NCBI GenBank assembly: GCA_002296525.1
Contig: DBIA01000021.1
Coordinates: 372,001 to 436,000 of the forward strand
DNA from: Candidatus Neomicrothrix sp. UBA814
Lineage (GTDB): Bacteria; Actinomycetota; Acidimicrobiia; Acidimicrobiales; Poriferisodalaceae
Length of the DNA stretch: 64,000 bases
Direction of reading: 5' to 3'
Part shown: piece after piece, positions 24,565 to 32,665 of the stretch
Layout: the number at the start of each line of letters is the position of its first letter
How positions within the stretch are numbered: position 1 is the stretch's first letter
Notes under the pieces: model-generated
What the model was told of the DNA's origin: nothing
The model's input: the letters and a program-made list of their open reading frames with translations, nothing else
Databases searched by the model: none
Made by a program: the position numbers and the translations under genes

Positions 24565-25766
24565 TGGAGACCTTGGAGTCTGGTCACTGCTTCGTCCAAC
24601 ACATCAAGACTCTTGCAGAATGTGAACCGGATGAGATGCTGGCCTTCCACTTCGTTGTCGTAAAACACGACATTTGGAACCGCGACGACTCCGACTTTCT
24701 CTGGAAGCTGCCAACACAACTCCAGGCCATCTTCGTATCCAACTGAACGTGCATCAGCTGTTACAAAATAGGTTCCCTGAGGCCTAAAAATTTCAAAACC
24801 AGCTGACTCCAAGCCCTCTAACAGAAAGTCCTTCTTTCGTCGCATGTCAGCCAATAGATCCATGTAGTAGTCGTCACCCAGACTGAGTCCCACCGCAATG
24901 GCATATTGGAATGGTCCTCCGCTTACGTAAGTCAAGAATTGCTTCGCTATACGGACAGCGCTCGTCAATTCGGGTGTCGCGCATACCCATCCGATCTTCC
25001 ACCCAGTAAACGCAAACGTTTTCCCTCCTGAAGAAATGGTGACGGTGCGTTCACGCATTCCCGGCAAGGAAGCGATCGGTATGTGGTCACCTTCAAATAC
25101 GAGGTGTTCGTATACCTCATCGGTGACAACTAACAGGTCACGTTCGATAGCCACTTTCGCTATGAACTCGAGTTCTTCTCGAGAAAAGACTTTGCCCGTT
25201 GGGTTGTGAGGCGAATTCAGCAAGATCAAGCGCGTTTTAGGAGACAAAGCAGCAAGGAATTCGGTTTCCTCGAAGCCATAACCGGGCGGCCGCAATGTGA
25301 CGACTTTCTTTACCGCTCCAGCCATGGCGATGTTCGCACCGTAAATGTCATACCACGGTTCGAAAGTTACGACTTCGTCGCCAGTTTCGCAGAGCGCCAA
25401 CACTGCTGCAGCAAGGGCCTCTGATGCTCCTGCAGTGACTAGGACCTCTAAATCCGGATCGTACGCCAACCCGTAAAAGCGCTGCTGGTGAGCGCTAATC
25501 GCATTTCGAAGTTCTGCCACTCCAATTCCTGGCGGGTACTGATTTCCTAAACCGCTCTGGATAGCCGCTGTAGCCGCCTCAATTACTTCCTTCGGGCCAT
25601 CCTTGTCTGGAAAGCCTTGACCTAAGTTGACCGCATTTGTTTTCGCAGCGAGCGCGGACATCTCAGCAAAAATTGTCGCCCCGAAGCCCTGCAGACGCGC
25701 GTTCAAAAAGGGTTGACGCTTACTCACAACCGACACGTTAGAACCTGAACGGCCTCTGCTTTGCAT
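24561..25766 (-). CDS. Class I/II PLP-dependent aminotransferase (glutamine/methionine transaminase type)
   Basis: A 401-residue fold-type I aminotransferase. Key elements: VNLGQGFPDKDGP (substrate side), LVTAGASEALAAAVLAL, EPWYDIYG with the ring-stacking Tyr, NSPHNPTGKVFSREEL (about 184-199), the PLP Asp/Tyr in VVTDEVYEHL and the Schiff-base Lys in TISSGGKTFAFTGWKIGW. The sequence resembles kynurenine/glutamine transaminase and YbdL-type methionine aminotransferases. With the downstream omega-amidase it would form the glutaminase II pathway: glutamine transaminates an oxo-acid (e.g. 4-methylthio-2-oxobutyrate) and oxoglutaramate is hydrolysed to 2-oxoglutarate. ATG at 25766 is preferred; GTGs 30 and 39 bp later are possible. 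Confidence 0.88.
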   Translation of the reverse strand: MQSRGRSGSNVSVVSKRQPFLNARLQGFGATIFAEMSALAAKTNAVNLGQGFPDKDGPKEVIEAATAAIQSGLGNQYPPGIGVAELRNAISAHQQRFYGLAYDPDLEVLVTAGASEALAAAVLALCETGDEVVTFEPWYDIYGANIAMAGAVKKVVTLRPPGYGFEETEFLAALSPKTRLILLNSPHNPTGKVFSREELEFIAKVAIERDLLVVTDEVYEHLVFEGDHIPIASLPGMRERTVTISSGGKTFAFTGWKIGWVCATPELTSAVRIAKQFLTYVSGGPFQYAIAVGLSLGDDYYMDLLADMRRKKDFLLEGLESAGFEIFRPQGTYFVTADARSVGYEDGLELCWQLPEKVGVVAVPNVVFYDNEVEGQHLIRFTFCKSLDVLDEAVTRLQGLQ

Positions 25767-25800
25767 CTTCTACAACTTCGATTGAGCAAGGGGGTCCACA

Positions 25801-27024
25801 GTGCGCTTGACTATGACCATGACTTCGCCCAGATCCCGCAAACATGTCCCCTCAAGATATGACGTGAGTGACGTCGATTTAGAGTCAATTGACGGTGTTC
25901 TTTCGACCACTCGCTCGGTGAGGCTTCGCCTCGATTTAGACCGTCCTGTTCCGAATGAATTGATTCTTGATTGCATCGATGTCGCTGAGCAGGGTCCAGG
26001 CGGCGGCAATCAGTCAAGTCGCAGGTGGCTAATCATTCGCGATCCGGAGCAAAAAAAACGTCTAGCTGAGCTTTATTGGGAAAGCGCCGGTAAGTGGATG
26101 GTCTCGGCAAGAGACAAACTCGCTGGAACGGACCACAGGAACACGAGTGTGATGCGGTCTGCTGCGCACCTCGCCGAGAATTTAGACAAGGTCCCAGCGT
26201 TAATCATTCCTTGTATCTGGGGTGTTCACGACGACAGCAAGAAGCCGGGCCTGTTCGACTCCGTAGTTCAGTCGGCGTGGAGTTTCTGCTTAGCAGCTCG
26301 AGCGCGCGGATTAGCAACCGCCTGGACCACCGCAATTTTAAACAACGACCAGGAAATTCGCGATGTGCTGGGTATTCCCGAAGGTGTCACCCCCATTGCG
26401 TTGCTACCACTCGCTTTCAGCACTGGAGGTGACTTCGCGTCGGTGCCGAGACGTTTAGCTGAAGAAGTGACATATTTCGACAATTGGGGCCACACCTGGG
26501 AATTTCGCGATGACGATCAAACTCGGTCCATCACCGAAGGTCCTGGAGTCACTGTCGAAATCGATGTGAACGCTCCACCGGAAAGAGTGTGGGCACTCGT
26601 AAGCGATATCAGCATCTCCGCCCAATTCTCTGAAGAATTTCAAGGTGCGGTATGGGCAGAGTCCTTCGACGGGCCAGCGTTGGGGGCTCAGTTCATCGGC
26701 ACTAACAAACATCCCAAGATTGGTGAGTGGCAAACGACTTCTACGATTACGGAGCTAGTTGAAAACGAGCGTTTCGGTTGGGCGGTTGGAACAACTGAGG
26801 CCGACGCAGCAGCTCGTTGGCGGTGGGAAATTGATGAGTTACACGGCCACCGTTGTCGCCTTCGTCACACAGTCCGCCTCGGACCCGGTCCTTCGGGTCT
26901 GACACCTGCGATTGAAGCAATGCCCGACAAGGAAACGCTAATCATTACGAGACGACAAGAAGAACATCTGGCGAACATGAGGCTATGCGTCAACGGGATA
27001 AAGGCGCTCGCTGAGGGTTCATGA
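25801..27024 (+). CDS. Nitroreductase domain fused to SRPBCC domain
   Basis: A 407-residue two-domain protein. Residues about 35-225 look like a nitroreductase-fold FMN domain: TRSVRLRLDLDRPVPNELI at the FMN phosphate-binding Arg region, EQGPGGGNQSSRRWLIIRD, and AWSFCLAARARGLATAWTTA followed by the LGIPEGVTPIALLPLAF sheet. Residues about 255-400 are an SRPBCC/START-like ligand-binding domain (VTVEIDVNAPPERVWALVSD, EWQTTSTITELVENERFGWA, CRLRHTVRLGPGPSG). The fusion suggests that the SRPBCC cavity binds the molecule the flavin domain reduces. The start is GTG 25801; ATGs at 25813 and 25819 are possible. The stop overlaps the next gene by 4 bp (ATGA). Confidence 0.82.
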   Translation: MRLTMTMTSPRSRKHVPSRYDVSDVDLESIDGVLSTTRSVRLRLDLDRPVPNELILDCIDVAEQGPGGGNQSSRRWLIIRDPEQKKRLAELYWESAGKWMVSARDKLAGTDHRNTSVMRSAAHLAENLDKVPALIIPCIWGVHDDSKKPGLFDSVVQSAWSFCLAARARGLATAWTTAILNNDQEIRDVLGIPEGVTPIALLPLAFSTGGDFASVPRRLAEEVTYFDNWGHTWEFRDDDQTRSITEGPGVTVEIDVNAPPERVWALVSDISISAQFSEEFQGAVWAESFDGPALGAQFIGTNKHPKIGEWQTTSTITELVENERFGWAVGTTEADAAARWRWEIDELHGHRCRLRHTVRLGPGPSGLTPAIEAMPDKETLIITRRQEEHLANMRLCVNGIKALAEGS

Positions 27025-27917
27025 CCGGCCGGTGGGCACCCAGCCCGACGGGTGAATTCCATCTAGGCAACCTTCGAACAGGCCTCTTGGCGTGGCTATT
27101 TGCACGTTCTCGTCAAGCAAGGTTTTTGTGGCGATTCGAAGATCTTGATAGCGCTGTCCGACCAGAATTTTATGATCTCCAACTTCGCGATTTTCGAGAC
27201 ATCGGTTTGGACTGGGATAGCCCAGTGGTTCGCCAAAGCGACCGACTGACTTTGTACAAAGACGCCATTGAGGAACTCAAACAACGCGGTCTCACGTACC
27301 GATGCTGGTGCACTCGACGCGAAATCCTCGAAGCCGCCGCTGCCCCGCATGCACATTTACCTGAGGGGGCCTATTCGGGGAAGTGTCGGAAACTGACAGC
27401 TAAACAAATTTCTGATCATGAGCGATCTGGTCGAAATCCTGCGCTACGGCTGATCACAGAAGGGGAAACTGTACAGCTTCGGGACCGCCAGCTGGGCTCT
27501 TTCAGCGGCGCCGTCGACGATTTTGTCTTGTGTCGCGGAGATTCAACTCCTTCCTACAATTTGGTTGTTGTCATCGATGACGCTGAAATGGGCATAACAG
27601 AAGTTGTGCGGGGGGATGACCTGCTTCCGACTACTCCGCGTCAGGTCTATTTGTCGGCACTACTGGGAATACCATCTCCTATCTACGCACATGTCCCTCT
27701 TGTTTTAAACGAATCGGGTAACCGGCTAGCAAAACGGGATGGAGCTGTAACTCTTCGAGATCGTTTGGAGCTCGGGGAATCAGAATTAGATGTCTTGAAC
27801 TATTTGCTATCCAGTCTTGCGATTCCCAGAATCGAATCGTTTCAGGAGCTACACGGGGTCGCCCAAGATTTCGAGCCCAGCAACTTACCCACCTCTGCAT
27901 GGGTGTTCGACCTGTAG
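27021..27917 (+). CDS. gluQ: Glutamyl-Q tRNA(Asp) synthetase
   Basis: A 298-residue truncated glutamyl-tRNA synthetase lacking the anticodon-binding domain, as in GluQRS, which charges queuosine at position 34 of tRNA(Asp) with glutamate. The HIGH-type motif is WAPSPTGEFHLGNLRTG, the zinc ligands YRCWCTRRE and YSGKCR (about 92-120), the acceptor-end region VRGDDLLPTTPRQ, and the KMSKS equivalent SGNRLAKRDGAV (about 233-244). Start overlaps the nitroreductase gene (ATGA). It pairs functionally with queF at 56306, both belonging to queuosine biology. Confidence 0.9.
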   Translation: MTGRWAPSPTGEFHLGNLRTGLLAWLFARSRQARFLWRFEDLDSAVRPEFYDLQLRDFRDIGLDWDSPVVRQSDRLTLYKDAIEELKQRGLTYRCWCTRREILEAAAAPHAHLPEGAYSGKCRKLTAKQISDHERSGRNPALRLITEGETVQLRDRQLGSFSGAVDDFVLCRGDSTPSYNLVVVIDDAEMGITEVVRGDDLLPTTPRQVYLSALLGIPSPIYAHVPLVLNESGNRLAKRDGAVTLRDRLELGESELDVLNYLLSSLAIPRIESFQELHGVAQDFEPSNLPTSAWVFDL

Positions 27918-27929
27918 AGCCGGGATCAG

Positions 27930-29009
27930 CTATTTCCAGGGTTCAACAACAATTTTTGCGTGTACCTCGGGGTCATTTAGGTCATCAAATGCTTGAGCTA
28001 CTCCATCGAGACCAACTCGGCCGGTGATGAGTTGATCGACGACAAGTTCACCTTCACTGATACCCCGCAAAGTGTCCGCAAATTCATGCTGGGTATACCC
28101 CAACACAAACTGAATATTTATTTCTTTTCCAATTCCGGTTAGAGGTCGGAAGGTGTCCTGTTCCATGCACACGCCTACGACTACAACTCGAGTGTCTCTC
28201 ATTGAACCATGCATGATCTGATCGATAACGCCAGGGACTCCAACACATTCGAACACAATGCCCGGTTTCGGCCCTATTTGGCGCAGTCGCAGCGTGGGGT
28301 CATTTCGATCTACACCTTCAGGCCATGCTGTGTCTTGCCAACTTTCATAAGGTGATTCAGCAGCGGGGTCAATGATTTCATCAGCGCCCATCCACTCCGC
28401 TAATTCTCTACGTCTTGGAGAAAAGTCTGCGGCCAAAACAGGTCCTAGGCCTTTTTGCTTCAATGCGGCTATGACTGCAAGTCCCACTGGCCCACACCCG
28501 ATGACGAGACAAACATCGTCACCGGTGGCACTGGACTTTTCTACTGCGTGACGGCCCACCGCCATCGGTTCGGTCAATGCAGCTTCAGCAGCGGATAGCC
28601 CGTTTCGAACAGGCAACAGCAGCTGCGACGACAACAACATGTGTTCCGCATATCCCCCAGGAAACTCATTGGAGTATCCGATGGTATGAACGCCATCCGA
28701 CCGAACCAGCACAGGCATTGAGCAAACAATGTCTCCGCTCGTTAAATGATCCGGTACCCCGCTTCCGACTTCCAAAATTTCCGCGCAGAATTCGTGACCC
28801 ATGATCAAATCTCTACTTGCGTCATACACCAAGGGCCCACCAGTTTCTTTTTGACTTTTGACCATCTCATGACCATGGCGAAGCGCGTGCAAATCGCTCC
28901 CACAAATTCCGCAAGCGAGTGTCTTGACCAAGACTTCACCAGCAGATGGAACTAGATCTTCTGCTGTGTCAACAACAATTTTCCCTTGTCGAGTAAATGC
29001 CGCTCTCAT
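27930..29009 (-). CDS. Zinc-binding dehydrogenase (MDR family)
   Basis: A 359-residue medium-chain dehydrogenase/reductase. The catalytic zinc site is visible in ACGICGSDLHALRHGHEM and GHEFCAEILEVG; the NAD(P) Rossmann motif is VIGCGPVGLAVIAALKQKG (about 166-184). The four-Cys structural zinc lobe is absent: the corresponding stretch after GDIVCSM contains none of the C-x2-C-x2-C pattern. Thus it is likely a single-zinc alcohol or polyol dehydrogenase-like enzyme. It lies 27 bp downstream of the carboxyltransferase gene on the same strand and may belong to that transcript. Substrate unknown. Confidence 0.85.
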   Translation of the reverse strand: MRAAFTRQGKIVVDTAEDLVPSAGEVLVKTLACGICGSDLHALRHGHEMVKSQKETGGPLVYDASRDLIMGHEFCAEILEVGSGVPDHLTSGDIVCSMPVLVRSDGVHTIGYSNEFPGGYAEHMLLSSQLLLPVRNGLSAAEAALTEPMAVGRHAVEKSSATGDDVCLVIGCGPVGLAVIAALKQKGLGPVLAADFSPRRRELAEWMGADEIIDPAAESPYESWQDTAWPEGVDRNDPTLRLRQIGPKPGIVFECVGVPGVIDQIMHGSMRDTRVVVVGVCMEQDTFRPLTGIGKEINIQFVLGYTQHEFADTLRGISEGELVVDQLITGRVGLDGVAQAFDDLNDPEVHAKIVVEPWK

Positions 29010-29036
29010 AGGTTCCTCTTCGTAAACGGTGCCGTG

Positions 29037-30590
29037 TCAGCAAGTTGGCCAATAAGACAAAGGTCTCGCCTCGGGTGGCGGGACTGCTCGATGGGCAAGC
29101 ATTTCTAGGTCATGAGCCAGCACACCGCGAGTGTCACCTGGGTCAATAATTTCATCGATTCTCATAGTTCCCGCGGCTTCGTATGGATTTGTCGATTCGC
29201 CGACTTCGCGCACTAACTCAAGTCGCTGAGCTTCTCGGGCGTTCTCATCTTCGATTCGAGCGAGTTTCGACCCAAAGGCAACATTTACTCCAACTTCGGG
29301 ATCCATAAAGCCGATTTCTGCGCCTGGCCAGCTATAAACCCCAAGTGCTGGCATCTGAGAGCCATTCATTGCCTGCCACGCTAAGCCAAAAGCTTTGCGA
29401 ATGCAGACCGTCAATGTGGGGGCTGAACAGTTTTGAAGCGCGTGCATCATTCTCATCCCCCAATGGAGCATAAGTTCATGCTCGACCCGTTCTCCGACCA
29501 TGAACCCGGGAACGTCAGCCAAGAAGATGATGGGAATGTTGTAAGAATCGCAGACGGTAGCCAAGCGGATGATCTTGTGACAAGCCTGCGGGTCAAGGGT
29601 CCCTGCTCCAAACATCGGATTATTGGCAATGACGCCAACAGAGAAGCCGTTGAGACGCGCCAAACCACATACGACGTTTCGAGCGTATAAAGGCTGCAAT
29701 TCGAGCATTGACTCTGGGTCGACGATGCGTTGTACGACTCGACGCATGTCGTACCCACGTGTCCTTTTGCTGGGGACCATATCGCCCAGCTCAGGATCGT
29801 GCTCCAGGCTGCCAACCGGTTCAACCCGTGGAGCCGATTCCCATGCGTTATTCGGCAGATACGACAACCATCTCTTAATCGCCTCGTATCCCTCTTCATC
29901 GGTCTCCACCCCAAGGTCTATCTGGCCGGTTTTTCTCGCGTGAACGTCTACTCCTCCAACCTCTTCGAATGAGATCACTTCTCCGGTGGCTATTTCAAAA
30001 ACCTTCGGAGATGTCACGGCGAGACATGACCCGCGAACCATCACCACATAGTCCGAGAGTGCGGAAAGGAATGAGGAACCCCCGAAAGATTGACCGGTAA
30101 CCATTGTCGCCATCGGTACTCGGTGTTGTCGCTTTGCTAGTTCGAAAAGTCCACCTGGCTCGCTGATACCTTCCGCTCCCATCGTGTCCGGTATGCGGGC
30201 TCCACCTGTCTCACCAAAGTGAACAATGGGTGTACCCATGGCCATGGCTCGCTCATATAGACGGTGTTCCTTCCGGGTTCCAACTATTGAACTAGATCCC
30301 CGATAGACGGTGATGTCATCACCGAATACTGCTACCGGTCGCCCATTAACTGTGCCGTGGCCGCCAATTTTGCCGTCCCCGGGAGTTTTCTCTCGTTCTT
30401 CTAGCCTGATCGAGCGGCTGAATGTCCCAATTTCCCTGAATGAGTCCGTGTCGAGAAAGTCCTCAATGTGTTGACGGATGGTGCGATCTCCCTCTTCTGC
30501 CATCTTCGCGACTTTGTCTGCGCCACCCATTTCATTTCGGACCCGATCTGCTCGGGTGTGTAATTCGGTGATGCGATCGGAACCGGTCAT
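29037..30590 (-). CDS. Acyl-CoA carboxylase beta subunit (carboxyltransferase)
   Basis: A 517-residue biotin-dependent carboxyltransferase beta subunit of AccD/PccB type. Two crotonase-like lobes are seen: N-terminal with HGTVNGRPVAVFGDDITVYRG (part of it GRPVAVFGDDITVYRG) and HFGETGGARIPD (about 117-128); C-terminal with NNPMFGAGTLDPQACHKI, PIIFLADVPGFMVGERVE (about 345-362) and AFGLAWQAMNG. It transfers CO2 from carboxybiotin to an acyl-CoA. No biotin carboxylase gene is adjacent, so it would need an alpha subunit from elsewhere, perhaps 44637-46622. The ATGA start overlaps the LLM gene's stop by 4 bp. Confidence 0.88.
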   Translation of the reverse strand: MTGSDRITELHTRADRVRNEMGGADKVAKMAEEGDRTIRQHIEDFLDTDSFREIGTFSRSIRLEEREKTPGDGKIGGHGTVNGRPVAVFGDDITVYRGSSSIVGTRKEHRLYERAMAMGTPIVHFGETGGARIPDTMGAEGISEPGGLFELAKRQHRVPMATMVTGQSFGGSSFLSALSDYVVMVRGSCLAVTSPKVFEIATGEVISFEEVGGVDVHARKTGQIDLGVETDEEGYEAIKRWLSYLPNNAWESAPRVEPVGSLEHDPELGDMVPSKRTRGYDMRRVVQRIVDPESMLELQPLYARNVVCGLARLNGFSVGVIANNPMFGAGTLDPQACHKIIRLATVCDSYNIPIIFLADVPGFMVGERVEHELMLHWGMRMMHALQNCSAPTLTVCIRKAFGLAWQAMNGSQMPALGVYSWPGAEIGFMDPEVGVNVAFGSKLARIEDENAREAQRLELVREVGESTNPYEAAGTMRIDEIIDPGDTRGVLAHDLEMLAHRAVPPPEARPLSYWPTC

Positions 30591-31447
30591 GCTGCAGCCT
30601 CCTTGTCATAGTCAGCAATGAGTTCTGAATACAGCTCTTCGAGTTGCTCAGGCGGTCGCGAAGGAACCATTACTTGAGTTACTCCTGCCTCTACAAGCTG
30701 GTCTAGATGTGCGCGATCACCATTTGATGAAGTCCAAAGTTCAATCTTCGAGGGGTCGCGACCAGATTTTTCTGCGTGTTGGCGAGCAAGCGAATGCAAC
30801 GAGACAAGCGTCTCAATTGGACGCTCGGCAGGGAAAAAAACGTCCCCAAGTTCGCCAGCTCGTTGAGCTGCCCGATCTGAATGGCCTCCTACCAAGATAG
30901 GTATCGGCTGTTGGGTTGGCTTGGGCTGGCAATAAACGGGGGCAAAGTCGACAAAGTTACCGTGAAACTCTGCTTCAGTTTCAGACCAAAGAACTTTCAA
31001 CGCTCGCAAATACTCATCGGTTCGTGCCCCCCGCGCTTCGAAGGGAACACCTAAAGCTTCAAACTCTTCGCGAAGCCACCCGACCCCTATGCCCAGATCG
31101 AGTCGCCCATTGCTGAGTCGGTCGAGACTTGCTATTTCTTTGGCTGCTATCAGGGGGTTACGTTGCGGAAGGATCAGTATGCCCGTGGCGAGACGGATCT
31201 TCGTCGTTGCTGCAGCAGCAAACGCCAGCCATATCAGAGGGTCAGAATGGTCGAGTTGGCTAGCGCCTTTGAAGAGTCGGCCCCCATCGTCATAGGGGTA
31301 AGTCGATGCATATTCAAGGGGAACTACGGCATGTTCGACCGCCCAAATGGAATGGAAGCCGACTTCCTCCGCCTTTTGGGCCAACTCACCCGCGGCCGCA
31401 CCCTCGACGTTTCCCATAAGATTCGCTGACATCAATCCGAATTTCAT
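30587..31447 (-). CDS. LLM class F420-dependent oxidoreductase
   Basis: A 286-residue luciferase-like monooxygenase or F420-dependent oxidoreductase: start MKFGLMSANLMGNVEGA, VEHAVVPLEYASTYPY, LGIGVGWLREEFEALGVPFE (about 118-137) and QPIPILVGGHSDRAAQRAG. The family assignment is firm, the cofactor inferred. A GAGGGAG on the minus strand 6 nt before the ATG at 31447 sets the start; the open frame reaches 31510. It lies upstream of and overlaps the carboxyltransferase gene (4 bp), and the zinc dehydrogenase at 31530 precedes it on the same strand. Confidence 0.88.
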   Translation of the reverse strand: MKFGLMSANLMGNVEGAAAGELAQKAEEVGFHSIWAVEHAVVPLEYASTYPYDDGGRLFKGASQLDHSDPLIWLAFAAAATTKIRLATGILILPQRNPLIAAKEIASLDRLSNGRLDLGIGVGWLREEFEALGVPFEARGARTDEYLRALKVLWSETEAEFHGNFVDFAPVYCQPKPTQQPIPILVGGHSDRAAQRAGELGDVFFPAERPIETLVSLHSLARQHAEKSGRDPSKIELWTSSNGDRAHLDQLVEAGVTQVMVPSRPPEQLEELYSELIADYDKEAAA

Positions 31448-31529
31448 AGACCACTCCCTCGTGTTTCTTGGCACCCGTTCTGAAAGATTGAATAAAGACC
31501 GGGGTGACAATCATTGCACCTATTGGGTC

Positions 31530-32630
31530 CTAGAGTTCGGGGACAATCACTCCATGGACGGGCGGAGGTGCATCGCCATTCCCCGCCATGGTCGTCAAAA
31601 GCTCTGAAGTGTCGTCCAGCCCAACCTCTCGGCGGCTGAATAAATCGAATGGAAACTTTTTTTGTGCCAGCAGGTCTAGAGCCTTGCGGTAGACAGGGGC
31701 GTCTACACCCAGGGCGCCTCTTACAGTGATTTCTTTCCAAATAATCGCGTCCGCATGAAGATCTGGGGCACCTTTTTGTCCTCGCACGCCCGCCATAACG
31801 ATGGTTGCATCGACGGCACTTAGTCTTACTGCCTGGCTAAATGCAGTTGGCGCATTGGCAGTTACATCAACAACTACATCCGCTAGGCGACCACCGGTAG
31901 CAGCTCTAAATTTTCGCGCTGGATCTTCTTCTGCTACGTCTATAACTAGATCAGCGCCCATTGCCTCGGCCATCTCAAGTCGCGGGTGGTCGTTTGCTCC
32001 ATAGCCCGTCACTGCTACGAATTCGGCACCCGCATCTCGAGTTGCAACGAGGGCACACAGTCCCCTAATTCCTGGACCTAGAATCGCTACGTAGTCACCG
32101 GGCTGGGTGTCAGGAATCTCAACTCCCCATTTGATCCCAGCTCCGAGCGGGTTAAACAATGTAGCTTCGACGGCACTGAGTTCTTTTGGGACTGGCAAAA
32201 CAAGCGAGTCTGAAGTCAGGTAGTGATGCGTCGAGTACCCGCCGTATAGGGATGGGTCGCGTTCAATTGGAATCATGCCATACAGGTCAGTTTGACCATG
32301 TCGAACACAACGCCGATAGATCCCGGTTCGACATTGCTCACACTCCCCGCAGGCTTGCCAGCACTCAACTGCTACTCGGTCACCGACATCAACTTGCCAT
32401 TTGGCGGCGGCACTTTCTCCTATCGATTCGATGATGCCCACCGTTTCGTGCCCTGGGATCAATGGGTATGGGGCTGCTATGTGACCTGTATAAAGCTCGT
32501 GGTCGGTTCCACATAGTCCGCATGCCTCAACCTTGAGAACCGCATCTTCAGGGCCGACTTCGGGTACAGCGAATGTTTGGATTCGTAGGTCTTCGACTCC
32601 GTGTAATACCGCTGCCGTCGCTTCACCCAT
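31530..32630 (-). CDS. Zinc-dependent alcohol dehydrogenase (MDR family)
   Basis: A 366-residue MDR enzyme with both zinc sites: catalytic VEACGLCGTDHELYTGHI and PGHETVGIIESIG; structural CWQACGECEQCRTGIYRRC (about 91-109), with the four Cys in the C-x2-C-x2-C-x7-C pattern. The NAD(P) fold motif is VAILGPGIRGLCALVATRDAG. It oxidises an alcohol or sugar-like substrate. It differs from its neighbour 27930-29009, which lacks the structural site. 82 bp from the LLM gene, same strand; its own promoter would sit in the 35 bp before 32630. Confidence 0.88.
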   Translation of the reverse strand: MGEATAAVLHGVEDLRIQTFAVPEVGPEDAVLKVEACGLCGTDHELYTGHIAAPYPLIPGHETVGIIESIGESAAAKWQVDVGDRVAVECWQACGECEQCRTGIYRRCVRHGQTDLYGMIPIERDPSLYGGYSTHHYLTSDSLVLPVPKELSAVEATLFNPLGAGIKWGVEIPDTQPGDYVAILGPGIRGLCALVATRDAGAEFVAVTGYGANDHPRLEMAEAMGADLVIDVAEEDPARKFRAATGGRLADVVVDVTANAPTAFSQAVRLSAVDATIVMAGVRGQKGAPDLHADAIIWKEITVRGALGVDAPVYRKALDLLAQKKFPFDLFSRREVGLDDTSELLTTMAGNGDAPPPVHGVIVPEL

Positions 32631-32665
32631 AGTTGAACGCTAGCGCTTCTACGGTCTTTGGTTTA

